Assembly (NCBI GenBank): GCA_013397695.1 | Contig: VYZI01000043.1 | Span: 935,015 to 999,014, forward strand | DNA: 64,000 bases | Direction: 5' to 3' | Source: Centropus unirufus | Taxonomy: Eukaryota; Chordata; Aves; Cuculiformes; Centropidae | In this document: positions 50,001 to 62,989 of the stretch, piece after piece | Layout of the letters: each line of letters starts with the position of its first letter | How positions within the stretch are numbered: position 1 is the stretch's first letter | Translations under genes and position numbers: made by a program | Notes under the pieces: generated by a model | What the model saw: the letters and a program-made list of their open reading frames with translations, nothing else | The model's database searches: none | What the model was told of the DNA's origin: nothing

Positions 50001-53000
50001 AAAACACATGTGCCTCATGCATTCATGTTTGGGAGGCAGTTTTGCCCAGTGGTAGTGAATAAAGTAAAATTCCTTTTGATCCCAGGTCTCCCAGCGCACA
50101 ATTGTAGTTCTCATAAGCATTACCTCGTTGTATCTGTTGCTAGGAATTTTTATGCTGGTTTTTCGGACTTCCATATCAACCACTAACCCTTGGACCACAG
50201 GCAGCGTGTACTGGTAATTTCTGAAGTCCTGGTAATGAAAATAAGTTGCTGAAGGTTAGGCACGACAATCATCATTAACACTGTAGGTTTCACAATCATC
50301 CTAGCGACTGCTAGTTAGCCCACTAAGATAACTGTAATCAGTGACTGAAATGCAGGGAGGGAGGGGAATATCACAACTTGAATCCTACATAATCAAAATA
50401 CACAAATGAAAAAGCATCCTCAGCACTGTTGGTCCTTCCATTGATTTCCTTACATCCAAAATAACGTTCTCTGGCCTTGAATGGCATCAGTGTGTGTAAG
50501 AAAATTCGCTCTCTGTGGTCTATTTTGTTACTGCACAGAATTATTAGTTTTGCAAGCAGTGAGATTAAGTCACGCATTGAAGAGGATTTTTTATATTGCA
50601 AATATTAACAGCGTAGGAAGAGCTCATGACTTGGCTCCAGCTGAAGCACTGTGTGACCCGAGAGCCATGACTGCGCACTGGGATGAGCTGGCAGCTCCAA
50701 GAAAGGCATCCAAGCACCTACTGCACTTGTTTTTTGGATCCAAACATCCTCATACAGTCACGGTGTTCATTTGGGCACCTGTTTACAATTCACTGTGTTG
50801 TTGGAAACTAACACCCAGTATCAGTACCCGCAGGCAGGTTCAGCCCAATGCCCACTATTTCCTCTCCTTATCTTCCAAGCCTGCCAGCTCCTATGTGCAA
50901 CAGGGTACGGTTTTCCCCACAGTGATGGAACATGCAAGCTCAGCCTCAGCACTTACTGCAAGGAGGTTCATAATGGTGTGTCCAGTCTCTCCGAACAAAG
51001 GCTTCCGAAATCTGACGCTAAAAAGTGGGCATGGATAAACTAGGATAAAATAAAAGCACAGAAGATCAGATTCAAGTTTGTACAACCGAGATTCTGCAAA
51101 AACAGACCCAGACACACCCCTCCTCAGTTGAATGGGGTAAACAGCACTAAAAGAAGAGATTAGAAAGACGACCAGTGTTTAAAAAGCAAAAAGGAAGGGT
51201 TTAACGTTACAATGCCCCTTACACATGTGTCCTGGATCCTTGCCCACCACGCTAGAAACAAGAATTATGTGTAACCCTTACAAGAGCCACACAGCAAGAC
51301 TAAGCCAGGCAGTCTGGACACCGACTGCAAAGACAACCTTCCTGAACGCTCAGGCTACTTCTTGGAAATGGCTTCTCCCTTTTTTATGACTATCCTGCTG
51401 CTCTCCACTAGAGCATCATAATCTCTCAGCTTCTGTGGCTGACACATGCGACAGTCAAGTGATAATGTAGATTATTCCATTTTTGGCATTCACAATTTCA
51501 TAAAAATATGGCAAATTCTCTACATGAGCATGTCAAAAAATTCTAAGGATGTTTACAGCCTGTCCACGATGCAAAATACCTGCGTTCCTTGGCTGACTTT
51601 GCCATACTTGTAAAACATCTATGATGCAATTCGAAGTGCAGAGTATGGCTCTGGCCGCATTACATGATGTTGCAGCAGAAGCCACAGCAGCGCTTGAAAC
51701 ATGACTCACGCAGTCAGCTGTAATGGCAAGGTTTTCTAAACCACGTGTTTCAAGGGAGATTCCTGCACTGTCCTCAGGCAGGACTTCAGGTTTGACTTCC
51801 CAAAATGCCACAAATCTTCCCAGTTCCCAGGGCAGTCAGAAGGGGCTGCAAAATGCTCAGCAGGTTTGAATAACATCATCAGTATTTCCTGATAAAATAA
51901 GCTCTAGCTGCTGCCCACTGATGATCTGGGAAGTACCACAGCTCCCACACGCGCACCGTGCAGCTGACCAACTCAGGCACAGTGTCCTCCGGCACCAGGA
52001 AGTGCTGAATTCCCCTGACTGTCTCCTGGCTGCACACAGCAGTCCTTCCACACCCCAGATGCACTGAACTCCCAGCACTTGGGCTGTACGGTTGATCTGC
52101 AGATGCTCAGCAGATATTTTCTGGACATCTAGCAACATGGAGCACTGGATCTGCTGCACATTCAAACAATTGGACAAATGGCCAAAATGCGACAATCCCA
52201 CCAGAAAAGAGGATGCACCCAAGGAAATCTAGGACACAAATGTAGCCCTTTCCAAAGGGGACTGAGGAAGTAACCTGCAGCCACAATAGTCACAGCACAA
52301 GTGAACGTGCCCAAATCCAAACCACAGCTGTATAAGTTTTTCAAACTCCAGCTTCCCAGCATACTCAGAGCAGGTCCTTCTGCCTGTGAATATCAAAACA
52401 TTGGTTTCCATGCTCAGAAACAGATCTCACACCCAAAATATAAGCATTCTTCTTTGTTGTTCTACATGTCAATGGGGATAAATTCACTACTTAAAAACCT
52501 CAAGGATACACACAGAAACCTACACACCTTTAGCACTGATGTCTCTTTGGGCAAGTTTAACGTACAGTCCTCATCCTCAAAGATTTCCCTTTTCTTTTCC
52601 AGTAATAGAAATACAAAAAATTCCCAATGTTCTCTAAATGTCCCAAGTTAAATTTACACACCCCTATAAAGCACAGTCAGAGATTGATTTTCCTAAAGTT
52701 TAAAACAAAGAAATAACAACAGACCATTTTCAGAGTAATTCAGGTGTAACTAAACAGCAGATGAGCAAGACAGAAAAATTTTGGCCATCACAGTGGCCAG
52801 ACTTCCAATAATTTCTTTGCTCCAGTGATGGTAAATGTCCTTTGAAAATTATTCTATCCTGACTTTACACTTATTTCACGCTAGCTGCTAAGATTGTGTT
52901 CAGGTGAAACACTCTCCCCAGCCGATTTGTGCCAAGTTGTCAGAGAATTTTTGCAGCAAACTGCCAGGTCAGCTGACCCTACACCCATATCCTTATTCTC

Positions 53001-56000
53001 TGCAAGATGAGGGTGGCTTTAGAAACTTAAAAGCAAATGTTCTTTCAATTCAGCTTGGAAAGAGTTTACTGTCTTAAAGGTTCTCCCTCGGCCAAGCTAT
53101 ACCAGCTAAATCAGACTGGCGCTGCACTCAGCTCGACTGCAGGTCAGTAAGTGAACTCCAAACAGCCGCTCAGAACTAGGTTTTGTCACCACAAAAGTCT
53201 CCCTGAACAACCAGTACAGCCTAAACAGGCTGTAGCTCACATCCCAGCCCCAGCACCACTGTGTTCTCCATTGGATGCAGCGTGGAAGGCAATTTTTACT
53301 CGCCTGTTTAAGCTTGTGTGGGTTTGACAAGTAACAGGTTAAGGCTGTGTGTGTGCTCTAAACCAGAACATATTCTCCCATACAAGTAATTGTGGCTAAA
53401 AGAATGCACATTACTTACGTCTGTATTCAGCTCCGAGCCTCAACATCAGCCGAATCGGGAAGACTTTAGCCCAAGGAGTCTCCCATTTCTGAATGAGGAT
53501 GCCAAACAAGTACGGTGGGGTTGGGAGCACCAGGTCTTGCAGGGACTGATACGTAGCTGCAACGTACAAGAATCCTCCGTGTTCTTTGCTTCCAAGGAAG
53601 CTCTGGCTGAAAAAGGAGTGTCCCAGGTTGCCCACAACGTTACCTGTGAACAAAAATGCTCATTACTTCACTAGATTAACTGCTATATGAGGAATGTCGA
53701 GAGTTTTTCAGAAGGGGGGAAAAAAACCCTGTTAAACTCTTCTTCCCGAAGCAGAAATGGCTATTATTCACACAAGAAACACTGACTTGCGGCGCATGAG
53801 GGCTCAGGTTACCTCCCAGGCAGAAGGGCACAAGCCGATATAGAGTAACTGCTGCAGACTAGAGGCACCAAAGCCAGGACATCTCCAGCTGCTCCACCTT
53901 AGGCGATACCTGTACTCAGGGACTGCCACTGGCAGCAAGTCCCTTTGGTGGGGAGACGCACACAGACCTTCACTTCTGCAGCTGCCTGAGCCGTGCCTGT
54001 AGGCATTCCCAGCACAGCGTGTACAGCCACAGCCCTCGCCTCCCCGGGGGAGCGGGGAGGGAGACCAGCCTCAGTCATTCCTGTCATCGGCCTGTTCCTG
54101 GAGATGTGCTTGTTTCAAATAGCAGAGGCGGGGATGATGAGCCCCATGGATAGCCAGGGAAGAGGAAAGATAGGTCAGGCCAGGACAGCAACTAAGGAAG
54201 TGGTACCTGCAACCTCAGCACCCAAATGCCTGCGTTCAGTGACCTCCCGATGCTTCAGGGGTTCCCACTGCAGAAGCTGCTGTTGACTCAACTAAACAAT
54301 GAGGCCCAGGGAGATGTGCACCCGGTCAAACGACTGACACCCACTGGCCCTCCTTCCATTTAGGCAAATCCCTGTGGTGCCTGCTCAGATCCATATTGAA
54401 GATCTGGGTCATTTTAAGAACTACACAAATGAGTGTTTGTTGAATTAGTATTCTTAATGTAAAACACAACTGAGAGAGACACAGGGGAGAAACACCACTG
54501 ATTTTTACTCACATTTTTATTCTTTGATGCTCTTAATTTTGAAAACTGTTTACTCTGGAATGGCTGACTGCATCTGAATGTTGATTAGATTATTATAGCG
54601 TCCAACCAGCATTTAACACTGAAGCAAAGAACCGTGGTGTGATTCCTTTTATCAAACGACAACAGCATGCAAATAATGAACAGAACAGCTGATCACAATT
54701 CTCCATAGGAAGACGTGAATATTAATAATGCTGGTTTGCTCTCAAAGAAAAACACAAGCAATTTGAGAGAGCACCATGTAGTTTCTCACCCCACTTGGGA
54801 GGAATCGCATGGTTTGAGGCACTCCTGCAGGGATCCTGGGCTTCTGCAGTAATCCCAGGCTTTCCCACCTGCAGACAGAGACTGCCAAGTAGGGGGTTCT
54901 GCTCTTTCTCCACCCTCTCCTAATGGAATGCTTGTATTTGAACTCAAGGCAGTGATGTGCATGTCTTCAACATCAACTGGACAGAGCAACCAGAGGGTTT
55001 CTCTCCTTTACACACAAGAGACCCACAGAAACATGAACTCCGTGTTGTAAGTAAAACATGAGTCACAGAAGTGCAACTCTGACACCCTCAGTAATACAGG
55101 TATGATCTTCCAAATCAAGCCTTCCCTATTTTCACACTGCACAACAGCCTGAAAATCATACAGAAGTACTTACAAATGCAAGACAAATAAATACCATAGG
55201 TACTGTTTTGGCCACCAAAAGCCAGGTTAAGCCATGAGTCCTTACAAGTCTGTCCTTTAAACTGAACCCCTACCAAAGTCTCAAGTCCTAGAAACTCTCC
55301 CTGATACCAGCACCAGCAAGAGAATAACACAGCTCTTCTTGCTCTCACTCTGCAGATGTGGCCATCCTACTCTGCATCCCTCCAGGCCACCTTGGCACAA
55401 CCACCACGCACTATTGCTGCCTTCACGTGACATTGGGGCCTCCACCTTTGTATACAGCTACTGGCTGGCCTGTAAACAAACGGCTCCTCTTATGCTCTGA
55501 CTGAGCTCAGGATTTTCCCTGCTATTCAGATTTGTGGGCACGTTAGTGGAATATTTTTGTTCTGTACCCACAAGATGCTGCACAAACAAAGTTCTCGCGT
55601 AAAAGATGACAGGCTTTGGTAGCCCAGGCACCCCATGGCAGGGGGCAGCTCGTGCATAGCTTGACACTATCCTGCAAAGCTCATTTATTATTTTAAAGTC
55701 ACACACAAGCCAGAGCTAACACCATCGACCCACACGGGCTTCCAGAACTGTTACAGTGGCTACACTTCCTCTAGTGCTCAGCTGAGCACAGTAGGTGAGA
55801 AGCAGCTACTCCTCAAACTGAAGGACTAACGTGGTTAACAGAGCCACATCCAATGGTGTCAGCTGCTGAAAATCCTTGATCCAGCCCCCATGCAAATGCA
55901 TCTCTCTGTCAGCCTCTTCTGTGCCACCATTGCCTGCTCAGTGAATACATGGCTAGTGCACCAGCTCGGGCAGTCTGCTGGGGAGTGCAAGCCAATGGAT

Positions 56001-59000
56001 CAACTGGTGCGCATGAAAAAGACTTTCTTATCAAAAATAGCTGCTGGCACCTTTTTTATCTCGAATCCATTCATCTGTTTCTGAAGTTTCTTTCCACCTC
56101 CCCTCACTAATCTTCCCTTCTTCATTTATACTTCCTTTTCCCTTCCCATTCTGTTCTTACTCAAACAGAAGCTATAGGCCTGGTAGTAAAATTACTTGGT
56201 CAGCTTCTTATGAACAACATCATAACTGTAATAATCCTTTCTAACCTTAGAGTGTATGAACTGCTAAACTGAATTGAATTCTGCACCCTTTCTGAGGTAT
56301 TTTCTGGGTGGACGAGGTTAGGCGAAGTGAAGCTCGACAACAGCGTGCGGTTCTGAGGTGTGTGGTACTGCCCACGGGAATGAGAAAGCAAGGAGACATT
56401 TCCACTTGTGACTGATGCCAAGTGCTGCAGCAGAAGGGGACGATTACTTATTTTTTCTGTTTCAGGAGACAGAGATTCAAGGCTCATGCACTTGGGATGC
56501 CATAACAGGAACTTCTTCAGCTGAAAGAAACATTAAAAAGCCCCTCAGAGTGGAATGGGCAACTCAGCTGTTCAGCACTTTGCTGCTGTCAGCCACAGTG
56601 CTGCAAATCGCCTTTGTACACAAGTGGCTCACAAGTGCCAGCTCCAATAGGTTACCAGGACGAAGAGGACAAACTATTGGAATTAGGTAGTTGTGCTACA
56701 AGTCATTATTTATAAGAGCATGCAAGAGCCTGCTATAAGGAGAGCATGGGAAGAACCAAGCAAGCGTCTTCCTGCATCCCTCTCTAGTGCCATTTTCAAC
56801 CAACAAACCCAAGTCAAAAAGCCTCTTTGGACTTTGGGGTTGTCCCACAAACACCTCTGCACTGCCCAGGGGGTGTCAGCCTTCCCTGCCACAACTCTCA
56901 AGGTAGTTCCAAGTCAAGGCACCACTGCTAAGTTGCTATTACCAACTTGTCATGGTCAAACCCAACCCACTGCACCATTACACATCTGAAGCATAGATCT
57001 GTGTTTCAGAGGTTTGTAGACAAAGTGTGGCTGTCAGAAAAACCTGAAAAAAAGGCTATCCTCTCAAAAGCATGACATCTAATTTACAAAATATCACCAC
57101 TCCTGTTCTAAAGAGCTGATGTCCGAATGAAGAGAAAGGTGCCTTTTCTTATATTAAGTTCCAGCACCTGACATCAGACAATTGCTGTTATTTAGGAAGG
57201 GCCTTAAGCATGCAGTATGTATCTAAAGCAGGTCTGTAGGAGGTCAGTACTTATTCTCAATTACACTGGGTTACCCTTGACTTTGAATCAAGGACAGCTC
57301 TATAAAGCCCTCTTAAAAACCACGTTTTTAGCCACTAATGTGACTTTCTCTTGAATCATGATCCATGCTAGTGTGAATTCTTCACCTGGGTATCTTTCTC
57401 TGATGAACAATGTGCTTTGTGGATCACTTTGGCAATCCACTCTGGACTAAAATTAAATAGTTTGTACCAGAAAAGGTAAAGAAAAAGATTTCTACATTTG
57501 TTCATGGGCTTCACTATGTGGTAAAGCCACATAGGTGCCCTTACCAAAACCACTAGGGTTTAATTCCTAATTTATGCTTCATATCCCAAGGTCAAAAAGC
57601 TGGTACTACAACCCCATCCCAGGGACAGCACACATGTGGCTGGGGAAGTGAGCTGCATCTGTCCAGCCTCATCGCACTGTCACCAGTAGCAACCAAGAAC
57701 TGTCGGGTACAGAATACCATGCCACCATCCTAAAACACCCAGCATCCCAGCTCTGTAGCAAGAGATGCAAAGCAATATTCACCTGGGAGTAATCTTTCCA
57801 GAAGGATTTTCTTCAAGAGAAAATGAGCAGACACTCTTTGGAAAAGTAATACAAATCCAGTCCCTACCACACCGAGAGCCGCAAAGGGACACAGAACAGA
57901 CAAGACTGTGAATACAACTTGACAACACATTTCATTTGTAGCAGAAGCCAACACCGAGGAACAAACATCTGAAACTCAACATTCAAAGTTCTGACCATAC
58001 TCAGCATCTTTTTACTGAAACACATCTGCAATTTGGAAAGAACTGCCTTGTATTGGCAGGGGACAGAGTGCTTCACTTACTATCACTGGGCACAGCAGCT
58101 AGCAGATCCAAAACTTCCCCAGACAAGTCTGTGTTAGTCTCCCAGCCAATCCCCCTCACACCTCACAGTGTTGGATTTTGTACCCATCTTTCCATATTAC
58201 ACTTGTAGGGATGTGTTATTCAGTCAAGTTAACTTGTTCTCTATTCAGACCATCTACACGGGCTTCTTTGTAGATCTACTCTGTATTAGCTACCACCTTG
58301 TTTAACTGGAACCAGTTTTGGGTGGTTTTCACCCAGCCTGACTGGGAAAGATCCACCCTTACCCGGAACAAGACCGGAACAATCTCCCCAAGACTGGGGT
58401 GATTACAAAGCCACTCTAAGCAGTTGCTAGATTTGCATTTTCACTACAGAAGTAACAGTAGCATTTATTGTATTCCACCAGAGTTGATGCACTAGGGCAT
58501 ATCTGGCAGCTCTACATTAACACATCCAACTGCTTCAAAGTACCCATTCAGAGGGACAGAAGTTCTCATTTTTCCATTCACCAGACCTCCTGCCAGGCTT
58601 ACAGCCAACAGACAAGGATAATCATGGGATTACTACTACAACAGTACGACTACTACAACCACAACAGAAATCATTAGCTTTCAATTCCAAAACATGAAAA
58701 GCAGCACAGCAGGGAGCTTGATGTCAGGGGGCCAGGGGGAGAATGAAGTGGTGGAAACTGAAGAACAATTAACACTTGCCTTAATAAACAACTTTACTAT
58801 TTATTATAGCTCAAATGCACATAACCTATAGAGAAAAATGCCATTATTCCTTCCAAATCTCTCCTTTGTTTTACAATTATGAAGTCCTAACACTAGACCA
58901 CAGCTTGAAGATGAGGACTTCCTATAAGAAAACTAATGACGGTTCAGGGTGGCGCTCCACCAGGCCGCCACCTCATCCATGCTGACCCAGGAGGGGAATG

Positions 59001-62000
59001 TGAAGGACAAACTGGGAAGCGTTGAGTGTACGGAGTGAACACTCCTGCCTGCAGCTCTGGGCCCCGCTGCCACTGCTTGCACCATGCTCTGAGGGCAATA
59101 CTTAGCACAGGGGACAGGGCTCAGCCTCAAGATCCTCTGAGGAGAGCAGAGCCATTTGGGAAGAGGCCCAAGTACGTACAAGTTTGTGCTTCTAGGCTTG
59201 AACACCGAATTCAAACTTGAGCAAGAAGAGCTAGTAAATAAATGCAACTCATGAAAAAAGTCGCTATAAACATGGCCTTTAATTAAACAAACAAAAGGGA
59301 ATGCTGTATTTTTCAGCTGAAAACAAAAACAAGAAACCCCAAATCACTCCAAAACAACATCACTAAATGTGATTCTTATTTCCATTCCAATAAAAATACT
59401 ATGTATCTTTTTATTTTATGACTAGTTTTAAGAGAACATTTACTCAAGTAGATAAATAAAAATCACCCACAGAAACTATTTTGATTTCCTGATGGCAAAA
59501 TAAATTTAAACCAATACATTATAAAATGAAAAAAATGAAACTGCGAGGTGGCATTTTAAATAGTCCCTAACTCCTTATGGGAGTTTTCCTTTACTCTAAA
59601 TGTCTATCATCCAATCGCCAGGAGAGGTGCAGAACCTCTGAAATTATCAGCTTGGGAAGCGCTGCTCCATCTACAGCAGCATGCAAAGCACTAACCACCT
59701 CCTGGGGATCGCAGCCACCAAACTGAAACCCCTCCAGCATCACATCCTGTCTCTCTGGCTGAATAATGCTTAAAACAGCCAGAGCTGCAATTATGCTTAG
59801 AGATACTTCTCCCTCTAAAACACACATGACTCTGAAAGAAAAAAGGATGGATAATGGATATTGAGAGAGTGCATTACAAAATGCTATGGGAATTCACCAA
59901 GGTGCTACGTTCTACAAAAACATCAGCTTGCCTCAGTGTTAAATAGCAGCTCCTGGTGTTTATCTGCCTTTCCTACATGTTTGAAGTCCAGCACAGTAAA
60001 TTCTACCAAAAGAAGATGATAGAGTGGAATTGTTAAACAGTGAAATTTGGTTTCTGATGAGGAATCATACAGCAGTGAGCAGCTCCTTGCACCACTATGA
60101 CTGGAGGATATCAAATTACTACCACTACAGCACTAGTAAAGAATTCCAACTACATTATGTAGGAGTTATAAATTATGTATTTCTGTAGCGTAATTACACA
60201 GAATTTCACTGCAACATACACACACTGGGCTGGATTTACATCTGCAAAATGCACACACACATGATGTTTCATATCTACCTGCCTCTGAATAACATTCAGA
60301 TAAAGATAAACCACTTCAAATCAAGTGAGGTTAGGAAAGGTGTTTGTTTCCAATGTACACAAAATGCATCATGACATAATAGTACACTCTGAACCTGGCA
60401 GCGCCTCTGGACAAGCTGACTTTCGTTGTCTCAAGACATTTTAGGAAACAAAGATCTTTTCCATTATTCTAAGGAAGTGTTGGATTCAGTCCCTACAAAG
60501 GCATTGCAAATGATCTACAGAACCTTTTGTAAATCTATTTTCAGTAAATAACCTATATGTGATCTAATTTTACCTCCAGAAGACTCACTTTCTTTTTTAA
60601 TCAGTGGAATGAAATCCTTGCATTTAATATGCAATAATTTTTGAATTCTTAGGTCCAACAATAGCTGAAAGTGGGAGCCCATTTACTGAGCAAATGGAAC
60701 ACTTGTGAAGGTTACCATAATCAAATCTTGCACCTGAGAAACTAAAACTCAAAATTCAGGGATGACTTCTGTAATGCCCTACAATTCATCCTACGCACAT
60801 GTATGTATATCTTTTTATTACTTTATTATAAATAGCTTCCCCATAACGTGGCAATAGTAACATGCACTGTGGGAATCAGATTGTTGAACTCCCTGCTTTG
60901 GGGATATTTAACATTCTGTCCATGTGGATTCACACCATTTTCTTTCTGTGTCTTTAAAAACCTGAAAATAAGTTCTTAGAAGCAATATCACCAGTGTAAC
61001 CACTGCATCCTGCTGAAAACCCCCCCACGCTGACTGCTAGATGAAGTCCAGTTGTCATTTCAGAGATGTCAGCTGCATTCAAATTCTCACCCAAGCACCT
61101 GGCAGAAGCCATCACAGTGGACACTCGGCAGTGGCTGCTGAACATAAAGTTGCCACAGGCAGAGCCCTCCTGCTCCTTTGCTACAATAGTCTCCGCATGG
61201 CCTTTATAGTCCAAACTTCTTTATCTTCCTGGCAGTCAGAGGTAGGCCAGAAGGCCTTTGGAGCAGCTCCTCAGGTAACCAGCACCTCACTAACACATTT
61301 ATTTGGTGAGATTAATACTATAACACTGGATACTAATCATCAAAAAAAACTTGGCCCCCTATCAGCTATGACCCTTAATCTCTTTTCATATTCTTTCAGA
61401 CAAAAATAGTCATCTGCTGAATGACAAAAATGTGAGTATTTGACCCAGTATGATCACCTATCCAAACCATTTTTAACAGAAAGCATTCCTACCTGCTAAG
61501 GCATCCCGGTAAAGTTGCACAAAATGGTTAAAGATATCCTTAGGCAAACATTTCTCATCAGGCAAACACTGCAGGAGGATGACTATCTCTGACTGCCCCA
61601 CTGCATGCATGCCTTTTGTGGTGAAACACCAGCACTTCCTGTTCACGTCTGCAGAGAAGAAAACACACATTGGAACAGAAGATCAGAATTGCATAAAATA
61701 CACCCAAATTTCACTACAGGAAGACTGCTCTCTCAAGAATCAGTTTTGCATCACGTTTGGCTGTGATATTTATCACACAGACAAATCAGGCTCCAAATCT
61801 GTTACCATGCAAGCAAGCACATCCAAACCAAAAGCAGCTCAATAATTCCCAGTTTATGGCTAAGGATGAGCCAGAGCATTACAGCTCCCAGTCAGATCTT
61901 GAGACTAACGGACTTCTGGCAGTTCCTGTGCCCAAATTAGAGGATAGAATTTGAATGGGAATGAATGGACCTGGCAAAAGCCCAGGCTCTTGGATGCGCA

Positions 62001-62989
62001 TACCATGATCCTGACAGCTATACCAGTTTCAGACAGTGATACCTCGGCTCTTAGGAGGGATTGCTGGATGTCAGGTGTTTTCATGAGATGTCCCCATGGT
62101 GTCTTGCTTCACATCAACGTTGGTTATGACACAAGCTCTAAAGCTTCACAATTGATTTGTTGAGAACACCAAATTATTGAAATAAAATCTTCTAAGATGC
62201 ATATATGTGCACTGATGACATTGATATAGATATGTAAAAAATTGTCCTGCTACCTAACCAGATGCTGAAAAGTTTATAAACAGCATCTTAATTTTTTGTA
62301 TGAACTACTCACAGAACCAGAGCATTTTACTGCAAAACCATCTTCCTCAATTTCTCAAATGTTTTCTTGTGCAGCAGAGCTCAACACGAGAAGGTATCTG
62401 TGGGCCTCCCCATCCGTTCCTCCCTCAGCAGATGAACACACACAGAGTACAGAAAAGGAGAGAGGAGGTGTACAGTGGAATGGAACCTGCCTATTGCTCC
62501 AAGTTCCTATCTGCTTGTTCCATAACGGGATGACAGGGATATGACTTGGACAACCATAGGGAGAATGAGTGACAAAACACCTCACCCTATCAAGTCAGAC
62601 AGGAGACACTGATCTCCAAACCTGAGAATGGAGGCTCCATCAGCCTAGTTTATATTTTCCACACAAAATTATCTGTATTGATGTCTAAAGACCTGGAAAA
62701 GAGCCTTTTATAATTTAACTTAAGAGGGCTAAGCACAAAGTTTTCAGTCCATGCACATTTTCAGAGACTCTCCTACCAAATAAAAATGTTGCTGTTCCCA
62801 TTAATAACAGACATAAGAACATTTTCCCTCTCGCACCTCAAGCCTTATTTAATAATAAAAACTTACAATTTACTATTTTTACCATGGACAGCAAATTAGC
62901 ATTTAAAACGAATACAAGAGGGTCAGGGCCACCATCCTCCAGCTGCTGCATGACAGAAATCTGAGAAGGTCTCTCTTCCACAGCATAGT
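41079..62989 (-). CDS. ZFYVE9: Zinc finger FYVE domain-containing protein 9 (SARA), C-terminal part (partial, 11 exons)
   Basis: SARA is an early-endosome scaffold that presents SMAD2/3 to the TGF-beta receptor. Exons in transcription order: 62989-62867, 61648-61493, 53643-53419, 51039-50957, 50228-50124, 47426-47276, 45885-45805, 44489-44327, 43194-43089, 42225-42049, 41240-41079 (stop TAG at 41081-41079). All borders are AG/GT and all phases join, giving about 509 codons, roughly the last third of a protein of about 1425 residues. Readable landmarks are VMQQLEDGGPDPLVFVLNAN, NRKCWCFTTKGMHAVGQSE, RKPLFGETGHTIMNLLADF, KSNEHVLAGGACFNEKADSH, HGSEYKANGKVIRWTE and GPVVMELIFYILENIS. This region (DUF3480-type, shared with ZFYVE16/endofin) follows the FYVE finger and SMAD-binding segment, which lie off the right edge. 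ZFYVE16 is the alternative; close agreement with recalled human SARA and the CC2D1B neighbour favour ZFYVE9. Confidence 0.96.
41996..42020. repeat. (CA)n and C-run, low complexity
   Basis: A short CA run (41996-42008) is followed by nine C residues. It lies 28 bases from the donor end of the ZFYVE9 exon 42049-42225, in the intron. Confidence 0.9.
42226..47275 (-). other. ZFYVE9 introns between the last six exons
   Basis: Introns on the minus strand are 47275-45886, 45804-44490, 44326-43195 and 43088-42226; a final one of 808 bases follows at 42048-41241. All are GT-AG. They contain no recognisable repeat family except the CA/C run near 42 kb. Confidence 0.75.
47427..50123 (-). other. ZFYVE9 intron with 40-bp tandem duplication
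   Basis: This 2.7-kb intron is AT-rich and unique, apart from a perfect 40-bp tandem duplication at 49381-49460. The long plus-strand frame through the duplication (49202-49813) has no domain and is regarded as chance. Confidence 0.8.
49381..49460. repeat. Perfect 40-bp tandem duplication
   Basis: Positions 49381-49420 and 49421-49460 are identical, each beginning TTCTCACTGTTATTTTACTC and ending CTTGCAGGGAAA. There are exactly two copies and no mismatches. It is intronic to ZFYVE9. Confidence 0.97.
51040..53418 (-). other. ZFYVE9 intron between exons 53643-53419 and 51039-50957
   Basis: This 2.4-kb intron has GT-AG ends. Open minus-strand frames of 60-120 codons at 51.5-52.4 kb look mildly protein-like but are interrupted and unrecognised. 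No repeat is identified. Confidence 0.7.
53644..61492 (-). other. Large ZFYVE9 intron
   Basis: This 7.85-kb intron is the largest in the window. It contains no recognisable CR1 or LTR element. An orphan open exon-like segment on the same strand (59591-59831) is listed separately. Other frames (55.5, 56.3, 59.0 and 61.0 kb, minus) are unrecognised. Confidence 0.75.
59591..59831 (-). other. Orphan exon-like open frame, possible terminal exon of an unknown transcript
   Basis: On the minus strand a strong polypyrimidine tract and acceptor (ATCCTTTTTTCTTTCAG, ending at 59832) is followed by about 79 open codons and a stop TAA at 59593-59591. The reading has hydrophobic helix-like composition, for example SLSIIAALAVLSIIQPERQD and PQEVVSALHAAVDGAALP, ending SWRLDDRHLE. 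The frame needs two bases from a preceding exon, so it does not continue from the ZFYVE9 exon 61648-61493, which ends with one base. No family is recognised. It could be a nested gene's last exon, an alternative last exon spliced from farther upstream, or chance. Confidence 0.25.
61649..62866 (-). other. ZFYVE9 intron
   Basis: This 1.2-kb GT-AG intron lies between exons 62989-62867 and 61648-61493. It is AT-rich unique sequence with nothing recognisable. Confidence 0.8.

Noticed and set aside
50481..51038. 185-codon plus-strand frame.
   Set aside because: It is partly a shadow of the ZFYVE9 exon 50957-51039 on the opposite strand and has no domain.
51533..52411. Minus-strand frames that look mildly protein-like (two to three pieces).
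   Set aside because: They are broken by stops in every frame and have no acceptor/donor pattern that joins them. I could not match them to a host gene or retroelement.
59932..60114. Minus-strand frame ending at a GC-type donor (ACTGAG then GCAAGC), about 100 bases upstream of the orphan exon.
   Set aside because: Its phase (0) does not fit the phase needed by the 59591-59831 frame, so I could not join them into one transcript.
60954..61214. 86-codon minus-strand frame next to ZFYVE9 exon 61493-61648.
   Set aside because: No splice pattern or family resemblance; consistent with a chance open frame.
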